DNA from: Nephrocerus scutellatus
Taxonomy: Eukaryota; Arthropoda; Insecta; Diptera; Pipunculidae
DNA length: 64,000 nt
Direction of reading: 5' to 3'
NCBI GenBank assembly: GCA_947095585.1
Contig: OX352761.1
Span: 28,363,777 to 28,427,776 of the forward strand
Shown: one piece after another, positions 1-10,789 of the stretch
How the letters are laid out: the number at the start of each line of letters is the position of its first letter
How positions within the stretch are numbered: the stretch's first letter is position 1
Translations under genes and position numbers: made by a program
Notes under the pieces: model-generated
Told to the model about the DNA's origin: nothing
The model's database searches: none
What the model saw: the letters and a program-made list of their open reading frames with translations, nothing else

Positions 1-27
1 AAACGATTCAAACAGCTCTGCACTCAC

Positions 28-979
28 AGTTTGAAATTTAAATGCTATTAATGGACGAACTAAATCGAACCAATTTGTTATTTTCTTTCCTAGAAGTTCC
101 GGTAATATGACCATCAGGGAATTGCCTATACTTCGTACAACCATGTCGGAACTGAAATTAAATAGGCAGTAGGCAGTAGATTAATACCCACATGTTGTAA
201 TTCGAGTCACGATAACGCGACACTAGAACACACTCACCCAAATACAATGCAAAACGGAAATATCTCGAACAGGACATATGCACTTATAGGAAGATGCTTC
301 TCCTCGCGTGTCATTGCCAAAGAGGCCAGGGTGAACGCTCTGTTATCGAATGTCAACTGAAACGTTACATGCACTGTATCGAATAGGATTTCTTCCCGCA
401 CCAGTTCAATGTGCATTTCCTTGTGATAAAAATGTCGCGCCACCTCGCGAATCTGACCCATGGTGTAGTAAACAAATCCTCGCCGCTTCGATCGATAGTG
501 CAATGTTAGTCCTTGCTTCGTTTCATTTTCGCAAATGAATGATGGCGCCCGCATTCGAGGATACGAGAATTTCAGATATTCATGCAGATTGTCTAGCCCA
601 TTGAGGAAATCTCGCATGTGTCTTCCCAGCACGGATAGAACTCGATCGTAGCCATATTGACCGACAAAACCGACAAAGTACACGCCCATTTGATCCATGA
701 ATTCTTGTTCAGATACACCAAGCACCTACGGGCAAATTATGTGTTCGCATTAATAATGCTATGTTTGATATCTGTATACTTGCAATATTTATTTGGTTGT
801 ATGATTCTTACGTGTTGAGCTTTTTTGGCCAATTTGTTAAGCATATTCTCCGGATACACTTGATGTACACTAAACGATGGCGAATCGATGCCCGCCTGCC
901 GACGGATGTCTTCCCATTTTTCTTCACCGTAAACTGTTTTGATGTATTCAGATAGATTTTCCAAAAGCAGACCATACAT
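28..979 (-). CDS. Gyc88E: Atypical soluble guanylyl cyclase Gyc88E, N-terminal exons 1-3 (partial, runs off left edge)
   Basis: Seen: three minus-strand exons, 979-812 (56 codons from ATG at 979), 725-238 and 151-28, joined by GT-AG introns (donors GTAAGA, GTGAGT and, after exon 3, GTGAGT). Together they give about 260 residues. The protein opens [14 protein letters not shown] and contains an H-NOX (HNOB) domain. The proximal haem-ligand histidine is about His104 (LDNLHEYL), and the YxSxR haem-propionate motif is at about 133-137 (YRSKR). Known: this family makes cGMP from GTP. Gyc88E is the oxygen-responsive, NO-weak type that works as a homodimer or with Gyc89Da/Db subunits, in the cytosol of neurons. 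The HNOBA, coiled-coil and catalytic domains must lie left of the window. The start is chosen because it matches the conserved family start; an intron acceptor (ctaaaacag) lies about 30 bp upstream, so a non-coding first exon is likely. No frameshift or stop is seen. Confidence 0.95.
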
Positions 980-1362
980 TTTTAGCGTTAATTTGCCAAT
1001 GTTATGATTCTGTTTTAGAATAATGTTGTGTGCTTATGTGAAGGGATTAGGCACTTTCGTAGACAATAGTCAATGATTTCGCTAGAAAATTAAATTTCAA
1101 TTTTTTTTTTATATATTTAGATTTATTCGAAAACTTAATGTTATAAATAACTGTTAAAATCTTATTATATAAAAACGTTGGTGCGTATGTATGTCTGACT
1201 ATCACGGCTGAACCACTGAAGCTTTCCAAATTGTACTCACGCCATATGTTCGTGTGGTGCTCCGGATTGTTTTTTTTTTGGTGGCGCTGGGGTCGCTTTT
1301 TTTTGAAAATTCTTATTTATGGACGGATTTGGTTCAGATTCACACCATATATTAAAATAAAA
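980..1362. other. Gyc88E 5' flank, then unclassified repeat-like DNA
   Basis: The first 30 bases or so upstream of the Gyc88E start look like 5'-UTR behind a possible splice acceptor. From about 1145 the sequence (TATGTATGTCTG, CGGCTGAACCACTGAA, then GT-rich stretches) resembles the anonymous interspersed repeats common in insects. No transposase or ORF was recognised. Confidence 0.35.
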
Positions 1363-1862
1363 AGACAACCCATAAAAATTAAAATTTTTCTTGTAAATTC
1401 TCTAATCGGGGATACACACACACTCACACACACTGCGTGCTCGTTTTGTGGCAAAATCATTCACCAAATGACGCAGCGGCAGCGAGCAGCGCTGCTCACA
1501 AAGCACAGAGCTCAGACTTTGCCGTGATCTGATGCGATATAGCGATATTTAAAAATTGTATATTGGGGTCCCCAAGGGGCCGATCGCTCCAAATTTTACA
1601 AAAAGTGTTTTCCATCGAAGACACACATGTGTACAAAATTTAAAGAAAATCGGGTAAATTTTGTAAAATATTTGTATGGGAGCCCCCCGAACCCGAGGTC
1701 CGAGGGGCCTCAAATTTTAATAGAAAGTGTTGTCTTGGGAGATATACATGTGTGCAAAATTTCAATAAAATCGGGCTGTAGGAAGTTGGTTAAAAATTCA
1801 GCCAGCCAGCCAGTCAGCCAGCCAGCCACGGGCAAGTGAAGTTAATATAGAGAATTTAAAAA
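1363..1862 (+). mobile_element. H element copy 1 (Helentron/DINE-1-like, non-autonomous)
   Basis: Starts with AACCCATAAAAATT and ends with GTTAATATAGAGAATTT. Next to the ends are inverted copies of TAAATTCTCTA, as in elements with subterminal inverted repeats. A GCCA-type microsatellite (CCAGCCAGCC) sits just inside the 3' end. The 5' third holds a CA-rich run and a 14-bp palindrome at 1484-1497. The middle has two array units with the TACACATGTGT-like core. It is nearly the inverted copy of the element at 7712-8250. Confidence 0.7.
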
Positions 1863-2182
1863 GAAAGTCGTTGGCAAAATTTGGACCTGATAGGTGGCGC
1901 TGGGTAGGAAAATGTAGTTTTCCCTGTATATGATTTTCATATAAAGAATATTCGAACACGTAAACATTTTTGCCGATATAAGTTTTCTGGGTTGGTAAGG
2001 TAGACAGTTGGCGAGTTGGTCAGTTGGCAATAGGTCAGTGGGCGTGGCGTCAGTGGGCGGGTGTTAGCTTGGGTGGTGGTCAGTGGGATGGGCAGCCGGG
2101 AAACGGCGGGTATATTTCCGCTAGTATATAATATAAAAAACAACCCATAAAATTAAAATGTTTCATGTAAATTTTCTTGTAA
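1863..2182 (-). repeat. CCAC-rich interspersed repeat, abutting an H-type 5' end
   Basis: Read on the minus strand it begins near 2125 with ACTAGCGGAAATATACCC and continues as proline-codon-like CCACTGACC repeats. A relative lies at 22015-22365 on the plus strand. The segment 2137-2182 is a short H-type 5' end (CAACCCATAAAATTAAAAT). ORFs across it are by-products of the repeats. Confidence 0.4.
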
Positions 2183-2270
2183 GCTTAATTTGCGCCTTAA
2201 ATTATACTGGCTTCCACTATAAGAACACATGAAGCAGGCCGCTTTACCTCATTCATCTCTGATGTGCGCA

Positions 2271-2495
2271 TCATAAGCTTTCAGGCCTCTTGACATGATT
2301 TACAGGCTGTCTTGTAGTTTGTACTGATCTTGGTTTTTTAAAATCGCGCGTAAGATGTCCAGGTTTTTGACATCTAACACATTTTGGACGGGATATAGAT
2401 GTGGGGTTCCCGTCGTTCTGAAGGCTTTCAGTTTTACATTTTCGGATTTCTTCTTTAATTAGGGCTTCTATTAGTGTGATGTCCTCCGTTTCCAA
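2271..2495 (-). pseudogene. Retroelement Gag zinc-knuckle fragment
   Basis: A 74-codon open stretch contains CVRCQKPGHLTRDF, a CCHC zinc knuckle of retroelement Gag type (C-x2-C-x4-H-x4-C) in which the last cysteine is phenylalanine. It is preceded by a charged helix-like segment (EALIKEEIRKCK). No protease or reverse transcriptase follows on the same strand, and no LTR was recognised. Which LTR clade it came from cannot be decided from this piece. Confidence 0.45.
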
Positions 2496-2499
2496 CTTG

Positions 2500-3135
2500 C
2501 GTCAGTAGACAAACTGACCAAATCAAAAACGTCTCGTACGACTAACTTGCCTTCAGAGAGCTCCAAGGACGTCATGAAGGTCATGAATCATGAATTGTTG
2601 GTTTAATCGGTTGTAAGTATGTCTGTCCGTCTGGTAACAAAATCAAAGAATCAAAATTTAGGATAAGATAATAGGAATAAAATTATCAGGATCTCCACTC
2701 CGTTTTCTTTTTGCAATGAATAGAAACACGATCAAGTTCTAAAGTTGTAAAAATTTTCTGCCTACTCTGCCTAGAAAAAGTCATAACTTTTTTAAAAATG
2801 TTTGAAGTTAAACGCAAGTAGCAAAGCAGTATATAGTGTAGATAGACTATAGAAAATACGAGAAGCATAATTAGAATCAGAATCAGAATGAGAACGAGTT
2901 CAAGTTTGCAAAATGCAGCCGATTGTACGTGTGTTTAGTGGTTAAAACGCTGGGTGGAAGAAGGAAGAAGCGTTGAAGTCTCCGGTTTAAAACTGCCTTT
3001 AGTATTTTCGGTATTTTCTTTGTTTCTTCTTCTTTGGTTTAATCCCACTTGGTTCTCCCATCTAGAATGTATCTAAGCAAGCGAGAAAAGAGAGAGAGAG
3101 TTTGGCATCCCAAATAAACTGACACGACTATGTAG
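2500..3135. other. No gene recognised
   Basis: AT-rich spacer with GA-rich patches (GAATCAGAATCAGAATGAG at about 2874; a GA run at 3088-3103). No coding or mobile-element signal was recognised. Confidence 0.3.
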
Positions 3136-3139
3136 GTTG

Positions 3140-3775
3140 ACCATGACCAATGTTATAAGCCAAGTAAAAATATCCGGATCACTATCAAGCCCATTCAATA
3201 TCTATAACGGGCTCTGACAAGGGGATGGACTGGCCTTCGTCCTCTTCAACCTGGCGTTGGAGAAAGTGATCCGAGAGGAACAATCCTCTATAAGTCCATT
3301 CAGATACTGGCTTACGCAGACGATATTGACATTGTTGGTAGAAACCGAAGAGCTGCACAGAATGGTGCTTAGAAAAAATCATTCTGACCTCTAAGCCGCG
3401 TTCGATAGAAAAGTTTTACGGAGAATTGTGAGGATTGTATGTGAGGATGGACGATTCCGGAGACTCTATAATGATGAGATCTACGAGTGTTACCGCGATG
3501 ACGACATAGTGAAGAAAATTAAGCTCCATAGGCTCCGGTGGGCAGGACACCTAGCTCGCATGAGCGAAGAGGATCCTGCTCGGAAAGTAGGATTTATGGA
3601 ACACGACAGCGAGGCCGGCCAAGTCTACGCTGGAAGGATGGCGTACACAAATGGTCTTGGTCATGACATCGGCTCGAAATCGGGACCGGTGGAGAGACTT
3701 TTTGCGGGAGGCCAGGACCGCACCCAGGTTGTAGAGCCAAATATGATGATGAAAAAAGAAAAAAAAATTATGAGG
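3140..3775 (+). pseudogene. RTE-like LINE type A, internally deleted 3' fragment
   Basis: Reading forward, decayed RT sequence (QGDGLAFVLFNLALEKVIRE, with the Cys/Leu expected before the block changed) is followed by the motif C area (about 3315-3345). It then jumps to the C-terminal region: KVLRRIV at about 3416 and RLRWAGHLARMSEEDPARK at about 3532-3590. It ends in an ATGATGATG tail and A-rich run. Compared with the copy at 9105-9935, about 370 bp between the motif C area and the C-terminal region are missing. Stops and frameshifts make it non-functional. Confidence 0.75.
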
Positions 3776-3779
3776 GTAT

Positions 3780-4140
3780 ACCTAGAGATCACAAAATAAA
3801 ATCATTAGATTAACGTTAAGCACTGCACTTTTTAATCTAAAATGAAGTGAATATTGCTGTTAGTGTAGCTGACAAAAGTATTCCACACATAATACAAGTT
3901 ACGTTGGTACACGTTTTGGTAATAACCATGATACTGTTTGAACTGATTACGCAAGATGTTATTACTATGTATATTATGTCAAAGATTTTTACACTTTTCT
4001 TTACTATCCTATTAAATGGCATACTTTTTAAATACAGTTTTCAATTTTGTCAATTAAATTTTCGTAACTGCTTAAATGTCTGTCAAACACAATTTTATAC
4101 TGATTGCTCCAAATCAACGATGAAGAATTTTTACATTTCT
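3780..4140. other. No gene recognised
   Basis: AT-rich DNA. An open frame across 3847-4197 reads as hydrophobic low-information sequence, overlaps the start of an H element, and has no recognisable domain. Confidence 0.25.
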
Positions 4141-6092
4141 AAATCTATATTAACTACGCGTGCCCGGTTTTCTGTCGGTGGCTGGCTGGCAAAATGATGT
4201 GATCAATTTTCAATCCACTTCCAAAAGTCAGATTTAATTGAAACTTTGCACATGTATCTCCGATTACAACCCTTTCTATTAATTAATTATTGTTTGAAGG
4301 TGATCGGGCCTAGTGATGAGCATAATTGGTCTTGCCTTGTTTGCAAGACCAAGACAAGACTGCAAGACCAAGACCGATCATTCAGTTGCAAGACCAAGAC
4401 CAAGATCAACACTGAGTATGCAAGACCAAGACCAAGACCAAAAATATGTATGCAAGGCTCTTGCATTTAAAGTTACGTAATTTCTCTGTTGACATTTTTT
4501 TTTTAAAACCTACATATCTCTTATGTTTATATGTATACGAATAGGTACATATATGACAATACCAAACTTAAAACCCCAGACATAAGATCTTCAGCGAGTC
4601 TGTTGTGTTGTATAGAATTTACAGGCATATGTAAATATGTATGTTCATACACTCATAGATTGCTATTTCCTTATAATTTTATATTTTTGGGTTTTTTGTT
4701 ATAGGTTTTTTCATGCTAGACAAGTCATATAAAAAAAAGACGTCAACAAAGACGTGTATGTCATGGCATCAGTTGCAAATAGAAATGTTGAAATTGACTG
4801 AGTTCTTTTGACAGAGTAAGTCTAGACTTTCTTGAACAATTTTTTTCGAATTAACCGCTAAGCATAAATGTTGATAGTTTTGTTATATGTATATATATAG
4901 GGTGTCCCCTTATTCGTGCTCATTAATTTGGGAAATGATTTTTGGGTATATTCTAAGAAAAAAAAGCGTTCTACAGTAAGGGTCTTTCTCCAATGTTGAC
5001 ATGATTTATCGGGGATATAAGAAAAAGCTTGCTTTGGTGCACCCTGACCCATGTTAGGAAATTGTTTGTAGAAGAAATACTAGGCATTGTAACTACGTTT
5101 AAATAAAGTTGTTATCTTGTTTAAGTCTTTGGATATTCAAGATCAATGCCTGTTCCAGTTTTCTTCCCTATGCTATTTTTTGATTTTCAATTTTATCCAG
5201 AAAATGCGTTATAAACATAACGTTTTACTATTTTTTCTTATGAACGTAACACTAATACAAATATATTATTTCGCGTGTAATCCCCTAGAGAAAATATAAA
5301 TGTCAAACTGCCACTAATAATATCAGCGATCCCAAAAACTATGGGATAACATCGGACTAACATCGGTTGTTCTAGATTATTTATGCACATATTCCCCTCC
5401 CCACCAGCACTAATAGAGATGATAGCGGTACATTTTAAGTAATATGTGTACCAACTAACAAGCTTAGTTAAAATTGAGCAAGGCGTTTCACAATTATGCT
5501 AGAACAAAAATATGTACATACATACAACCATTTATACATACTTATATAGTTATTATTCAAAAAATACTTTATTCTGCAAGACCGCAAGACCAAGACCAAG
5601 ACTCAGGCTGCAAGACCAAGACCAAGACTAATGGCACGAATGCAAGACCAAGACCAAGACTCGACTTGCAATACCAAGATCAAGACCAACACCGAGATGA
5701 AATGGTCTTGGTCTTGCGTTTGCTCATCACTAATCGGGCCCCAGAATCGAAGGGTTCCCATATACTAAATTAGTTTAAAAATTAATCCGATTTTCTTCAA
5801 ATTGTATACACATATGTACCTCCATTGACAACACTTTTTATACAAAAAAAATGTGATCGGGCGCCAAGGCCGAGGGGCTCGCATAACCCGATTTTCTTTA
5901 AATTTTATACACATTTGTATCTCCGGTGTTAACACTTTTTGTAAAAAGTAAGAAGTGATCGGGCACCAGGACCGAGGGGCTCCCATATACATTTTTTTTT
6001 AAAACTAACCTGATTTGGCTTTGCACACATGTGTATCCCCCAATAGAAAATTTACATGAAATTTTTTAATTTTTATGGGTTCTTTTTTTATT
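4141..6092 (-). mobile_element. H element copy 2, split by a hAT insertion
   Basis: Left part 4141-4310 has the 3'-end signature (CTATATTAACT, a GGCTGGCTGG microsatellite, then the terminal unit with GCACATGTAT). Right part 5741-6092 has two more array units and the 5' end AATTTTTATGGGTT (plus-strand view). The two halves join cleanly when the hAT element and one copy of its ATCGGGCC duplication are removed. Confidence 0.75.
4311..5732. mobile_element. hAT-superfamily element 1 with CAAGAC subterminal repeats
   Basis: Terminal inverted repeats TAGTGATGAGCA (left) and TGCTCATCACTA (right) are flanked by perfect 8-bp direct repeats ATCGGGCC at 4303-4310 and 5733-5740, the hAT target-duplication length. 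Inside both ends are many copies of CAAGACCAAGAC (left 4345-4450; right 5575-5720, partly inverted). The 1422-bp element carries no recognisable transposase and is a deleted or MITE-like derivative. Confidence 0.9.
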
Positions 6093-6854
6093 CTTCATTT
6101 CCTCACTTAATTTACATAAATTAAATAAGCAGTCCGTTTGGATTGGGTATACAAATTCACCGTGGTGACAGGTTGTCCTTGACACACTTTTACTTGGACA
6201 AGCAATTTCAGGCTTATGGTTTTCTGTTAATTTATATCTTTTAATGAATGTTTCCGGAATTAAGTAAAGCTCACACAATATGGATATTGTTAAACTATCT
6301 GCTCCGAGAATTATTATTATTTTTATTTAAAGTTTTTCTTGTATATTTCGAGTCGTTAAACCATCGTTAAATTAAACTAAATAAAGTTGTGATTTAATTT
6401 TTTTGTTGCGTAAAATATGTAAACACTGCGCTTTGCGCGGATAAAGGATTACTGCAGTTTTCTAATAAACGAAACTTTCCCATTGCAAATGTCGTATTGA
6501 AGTGTAGACTATAAATGTGTACTTGTAATAATTAATTGAAAATCTGAACTATAATTTTGAATTGATTTTGGATCCTTCTAGCTCCCTATCGTCACACACC
6601 ATTCAGCTTTTTCTTATGATAACACTCAATTAAAATGCAAGCGATGGCGAAAATTGCAACTGCAGAGTAAGTTTTCATTAATTTGTCATCGCGCGGAGGT
6701 GTTTTAAAGGTGATAAAGAAAGAACCACATCCAAAGAAAACCGCATCAGACGTTTCACTTTTTCTATTTCCAGAAAGATGCTTGTGACGATGAATTCAGA
6801 CGTTATTGATATATATTATTTGATGTATTTGACGTATTTTAAATTATTCAAGTC
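6093..6854. other. No gene recognised
   Basis: AT-rich DNA. A short ATG-led segment at 6635 followed by a GTAAGT...CCAG intron-like stretch gives a terminating frame and no recognisable protein. Confidence 0.25.
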
Positions 6855-7245
6855 AAAATATAGAGGAGACATTTTCTGATAAAGTTGAAAATGATGACTG
6901 AGAATATGTCGATTGGGTGAAAATGTCGACTGAAACAATAATAATAATATTTGACCCGATAGAATAATATTTTTGCACACAAATGGAGCACATCTACAAT
7001 TCAATGCCGTATCTGAAAGACGAATTGAGAAGCATTCCGACAAGTTTTTATTCTCGGACGTTTGGCAGACATTCGCGAGAAGTGGGGCCGTGAAAAATAC
7101 TTTTGGTGTTTCTAGGATTCAAACCTCGAAACTCCTACTCAGAAGTCCAATGCACTAACCACTAGAGCCACGGTGCCTACTGGAACAATACCGACTGAGA
7201 AAATATCGACTGAGGAAATGCCGAGTAAGTAAATGTCGACGACAA
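6855..7245. repeat. 15-bp minisatellite interrupted by a SINE
   Basis: Imperfect tandem units close to GAAAATGTCGACTGA lie on both sides of the SINE (about 6884-6935 and 7190-7245), showing that the SINE landed in a pre-existing array. Confidence 0.55.
6941..7180 (-). mobile_element. tRNA-derived SINE, copy 1
   Basis: On the minus strand it starts near 7180 with a tRNA-like A-box region (CACCGTGGCTCTAGTGG) and a B box (GAGGTTTGAATCC, degraded). It then has the family body and an AAT-rich tail at 6938-6950. Flanking direct repeats ACTGAAACAATA (6929-6940) and ACTGGAACAATA (7179-7190) differ at one base. Confidence 0.8.
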
Positions 7246-7711
7246 AACAAGAATAGTTATTATTCTAAACATAAATATTTATATTTGTTAGCGTATGAAG
7301 TTATACTTAATTAAAATAAAAAAAATTAAATTGGTGAAACCTCCATTACGATAACCTCGATTAACTATTAATTATTCATCAAATTAATTTGATCAAACTT
7401 TTTTTTGTGATATCTTATAACATAATTATCTATTCAACTTATTATTATTATAATCTTATTATTAAATTTTGGGCCGTCTGTCTGTGCTTACTAGAAATAA
7501 ACATAGATAGGATTAAAGAAGCCAAAAGAGAAAATCATCCTTATTACTTAGTGTAGACATAGGACTTAGTGTAGAAATGTTTTAATAAAAAAAGATTACT
7601 TAAATCCCGTTAATATAATAATATCCGAGACTCTGACCTCACGGCGAAAGAAACAGTCCTCTAAAAGTCCATTCAGATACTGGCTTATATATATTCGGCG
7701 CGACAGACCAT
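7246..7711. other. AT-rich spacer with LINE and SINE slivers
   Basis: Mostly anonymous AT-rich DNA. About 7650-7686 matches the RTE-A RT segment at 3270-3310 (GTCCATTCAGATACTGGCTT). At about 7694-7710 lies the 3' tip of the SINE family (ATTCGGCGCGACAGACCA), cut off by the adjoining H element. Confidence 0.5.
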
Positions 7712-8250
7712 TTTTTAAATTCTCTATATTAACTTCGCGTGCACGTGGCTGGCTGGTTGGCTGGCTGGCTGGCTGGCTGGCTAGCTGGCTGGTCAGATTT
7801 TCTGATCAATTTTTAGCCCACTTCCCATGGCCCGATTTTATTGAAATTTTGCACACATATATTTCCGGTGACAATACTTTCTATTAAAATTTGAGGCCCT
7901 TCGGACCTCGGGTTCGGGGGGCTCCCATACAAATATTTTACAAAATTTACGCGATTTTCTTTAAATTGTGTACACATGTGTGTCTTCGATGGAAAACACT
8001 TTTTGTTTTGGAGCGATCGGCCCCTTGGGGACCCCAATATACAATTTTTAAATATCGCTATATCGCATCAGATAACGGCAAAGTCTGAGCTCTGTGCTTT
8101 GTGAGCAGCGCTGTTCGCTGCCGCTGCGTCATTTGGTGGATGATTTTGCCACAATACGAGCACGCAGTGTGTGTGTGTGTGTATATATATCTCCGATTAG
8201 AGAATTTACAAGAAAAATTTTAATTTTTATGGGTTGTTTTTTTTTTTGGT
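7712..8250 (-). mobile_element. H element copy 3
   Basis: Begins TTAAATTCTCTATATTAACT, then a GGCTGGCTGG microsatellite (about 7748-7790), two array units with CACATGTGTGTC/CACATATATTTC cores, the GC-rich palindrome area (about 8105-8120), a TG run and the end AATTTTTATGGGTTG. The structure matches copy 1 in reverse. Confidence 0.8.
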
Positions 8251-9020
8251 ATATATAGAGACTCATTGCCAAGGGAGGACTCCCTGAATGACTTGCGTCA
8301 CGGCAATAAGTTGGGCTAAGCCCTTTATTAAAATTCAAAATAAAATAAAAATCGAAGGAATGTGATTTACAATATATCACATTCCTCACGTTTGTAGCTG
8401 GTTTCAATTTATTTTCTCAGAATTCTCTCTGATTCATTGAAAAAGCAATACGAAAAACACGAACACGAAAACTAAAACGAAGTGAGTCCAAAAGCTTTCA
8501 TCAATGAATCATGGTCAGGGAAAACTACAAAAAACCTTGACCAAGAAAATATTACAAATTTTAAAAATATTGAAAATAATACTGATAAACAATTTTTAAT
8601 ATATATTTTAAATTTAGTAATCAGCTTATGAGGACTTCATACTTCGTCCTTCAGGAAGTTGTTAACGGCTATTTTGAAGGCCTGCAGATTATAAGATTCG
8701 GGAAACACGGGCTCGACCAATTGTTTCCACATCGAATAGACTCTCGGGAAAAAGGAGGATTTAAAGTGTTGGGTTCTAAATGAAAAAAGTTTTAAGGCAA
8801 ATATATGCTAATTAGACCTTAAACGAGTGTTTACAAAAGGACCTGGAACTAGAGAACGGGTTCTAAAGCACATCTACCGTAGTAAAATTTGTAGAAAACA
8901 GATAAAGCTCCTACATTTCGTCTGTGCTCCAAGGTATCTAACGGATAACTCTATTCTGAATTCCATCAAGATAAACCAAATGTGAACTCGGAGCCCCACC
9001 GCACACATATGAATTAAATT
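8251..9020 (-). pseudogene. Jockey/CR1-like LINE, 3' part (ORF2 C-terminus plus 3'-UTR)
   Basis: Minus-strand sequence at 9020-8620 is closely similar to the C-terminal ORF2 region of the larger copy at 28010-28440 (the same LVYLDGIQNRVIR and VNNFLKDE-like stretches). About 350 bp of 3'-UTR follow, ending at a poly(T) run in plus-strand view (8240-8250) that represents the element's poly(A). A separate 3'-UTR copy lies at 26335-26650. It is 5'-truncated where a SINE fragment begins. Confidence 0.75.
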
Positions 9021-9104
9021 CTAAAATTGATCTAACAATTGCGGTCCAAGGCCTGGCTTCTCGCAACCATTTGTGTTGAGCATGTATATTTTTGCACACA
9101 AAGC
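9021..9104 (-). mobile_element. SINE 3' fragment
   Basis: Matches the 3' body of the SINE at 56091-56386 (ATTGCGGTC, CTTCTCGC, ACCATTTGTGTTG, CATGTATATTTTTG) in the same minus orientation. The tRNA-like head is absent, replaced by RTE-A sequence. Confidence 0.65.
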
Positions 9105-9935
9105 AGATACTAGCTTTTGCAGACGATATTGACATCGTTGGTAGAAACCCAAGAGCTGTACAGGAAGCTTTCATCCAGATCGAGCAGGCGGCACGAAATA
9201 TGGGGCTGCACAAAAATGAAAGCAAAACATAGTACATGGTGGCCACGTCTGCGACTAGAAGATCCAACATTGGTCCCGCAATTAAAATAGTGGAGGGCGA
9301 ATTTGAAATAGTGCAACCCTTCAAATATCTCGGGTTAACTGTAGCAGCCGATAACAGCATGAAACCAGAAATACGAGCACGGTTGCTTAAAGCCAACAAA
9401 GCCTACTACAGTCTGTCAAGATTCTCTAAATCCAGGTACTTAACCCAAACATCCAAGCTGCTTGTATATAAGACAACGGTCATACCAGCACTTACATATG
9501 GATCCGCGACTTGGGTGCTTAGCAAAAAGCATTCTGACCTCTTAGCCGCGTTCGAGAGAAAAGTCTTACGGAGAATTGTTGGCCCCGTTTGTGAGAAAGG
9601 ACGATTCCGGAGACTCTATAATGATGAGATCTACGAGCGTTACCGCGATGTCGATATCGTGAAGAGAATTAGGATCGGCAGACTCCGGTGGGCAGGACAC
9701 CTAGCTCGCACGAGAGAAGAGGATTCTGCTCGGAATGTTCTTTGCGGTAGGATTTATGGAACACGACAGCGAGACCGGCCAAGCCTACGCTGGAAGGATG
9801 GCGTAGACCAGGACGCCCAGAGCTTAGGGATGTCAAACTGGATGACTTCGGCTCGAAAGCGGGACAGGTTGAGAGACGTTTGCGGGAGGCCAGACCGGAC
9901 CCTGGTTGTAGAGCCAAATATGATAAATATCAGTA
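9105..9935 (+). pseudogene. RTE-like LINE type A, ORF C-terminal half
   Basis: The longest copy of this family here. It starts inside RT at LAFADDIDIVGR (motif C, FADD, about 9110-9145), has one stop at about 9229, and stays open from 9236. Blocks include FKYLGLTVAADNSMKPEIRA, YGSATWVLSKKHSDLLAAFE, RRLYNDEIYERYRD and LRWAGHLAR, then GRIYGTRQRDRP. These are the usual post-RT segments of RTE-type elements. No endonuclease domain is present, so it is 5'-truncated and cannot be autonomous. The 3' end is ragged (AATATGATAAATATC) compared with the ATGATGATG tails of its relatives. Confidence 0.8.
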
Positions 9936-10789
9936 AAACTATTGTCCATATCGAACCTAATGTAACTAAAAAAATTCGTGTCTTTGAGTTATCCTGGGCA
10001 CTTACAAATTACTTTTTTTCTTGTTAAGGTTCGATCTTTGGTCCATCAGTCTACCAAACTAGACTTCTGGGGGCGAAAGTCGGTACGCCATTGGACCATC
10101 TTTCGTGATCCAATGTTTCTACCTCAAGCAATCTCCTTCAAGAGCAAGAATAAATAAATTCTTGGGTCAACCCAGAGCAAGCAAAATAAAGTTGTCCGTG
10201 GGAAAACATGGCGATCTCAAATCTATACTCCGCAGTACTCCACTGTCAGACTTATTAATCGTCATCGAAAACACAAGTTTTACTGGAAATTGCAATCTCT
10301 TACATTTAAAAGGTAGATTCGTCAAAATGAGTCCTGTCCCTTTTCTGTCAAGATAGTCGCTTCAATTTTATTGCTTATCATCTCTTTTACGCACAGTCTT
10401 GTGCCGTTGCAAAGTTTTGGCGAGTCGAGAATCCGTGGTAAAATAATTGGAGATCAAACTGTAAGACGATGTGGTGGCAATCCAGACGAATTAAGTAAGT
10501 TTAGGAACTTAGTTAGATAATTAACTTCCTCATCAGTATCTACAACGGTATCGATACTTATGAAAATAACTATGCCTATTAACAAGGCAATTTTTTGATT
10601 GTTTATTTCGTGGTATTCGGTTCAAAATGTGAGAGTTTTGAGAAACAGCCGGATAAATATTATTATTAGTTCTGCGGCAGATTTCAAAAATCGATGTCAA
10701 TTTAATGTCACCATAAAACACAGCTACTAATCTACTTTTTCAAATTTGAAGTTGGGGCGACAATGTCCTCACCCCAAAATTCGTCGCCA
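9936..10789. other. No gene recognised
   Basis: Contains an 83-codon open frame at 10105-10356 with no recognisable motif. The surrounding sequence is unique within the window. Confidence 0.25.

Noticed and set aside
4898..5046. AGGGTGTCCCC ... GTGCACCCTGA considered as a MITE inside hAT element 1
   Set aside because: The ends match for only a few bases and there is no flanking duplication. Not enough support.
4246..5773. Frames rich in Q-D-Q-D or T-K-T-K
   Set aside because: Products of the CAAGAC subterminal repeats of hAT element 1.
6635..6800. Short ATG frame followed by GTAAGT...TTCCAG intron-like sequence
   Set aside because: Splicing gives about 14 codons and a stop, with no recognisable protein. 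Splice-like sites are common in AT-rich fly DNA.
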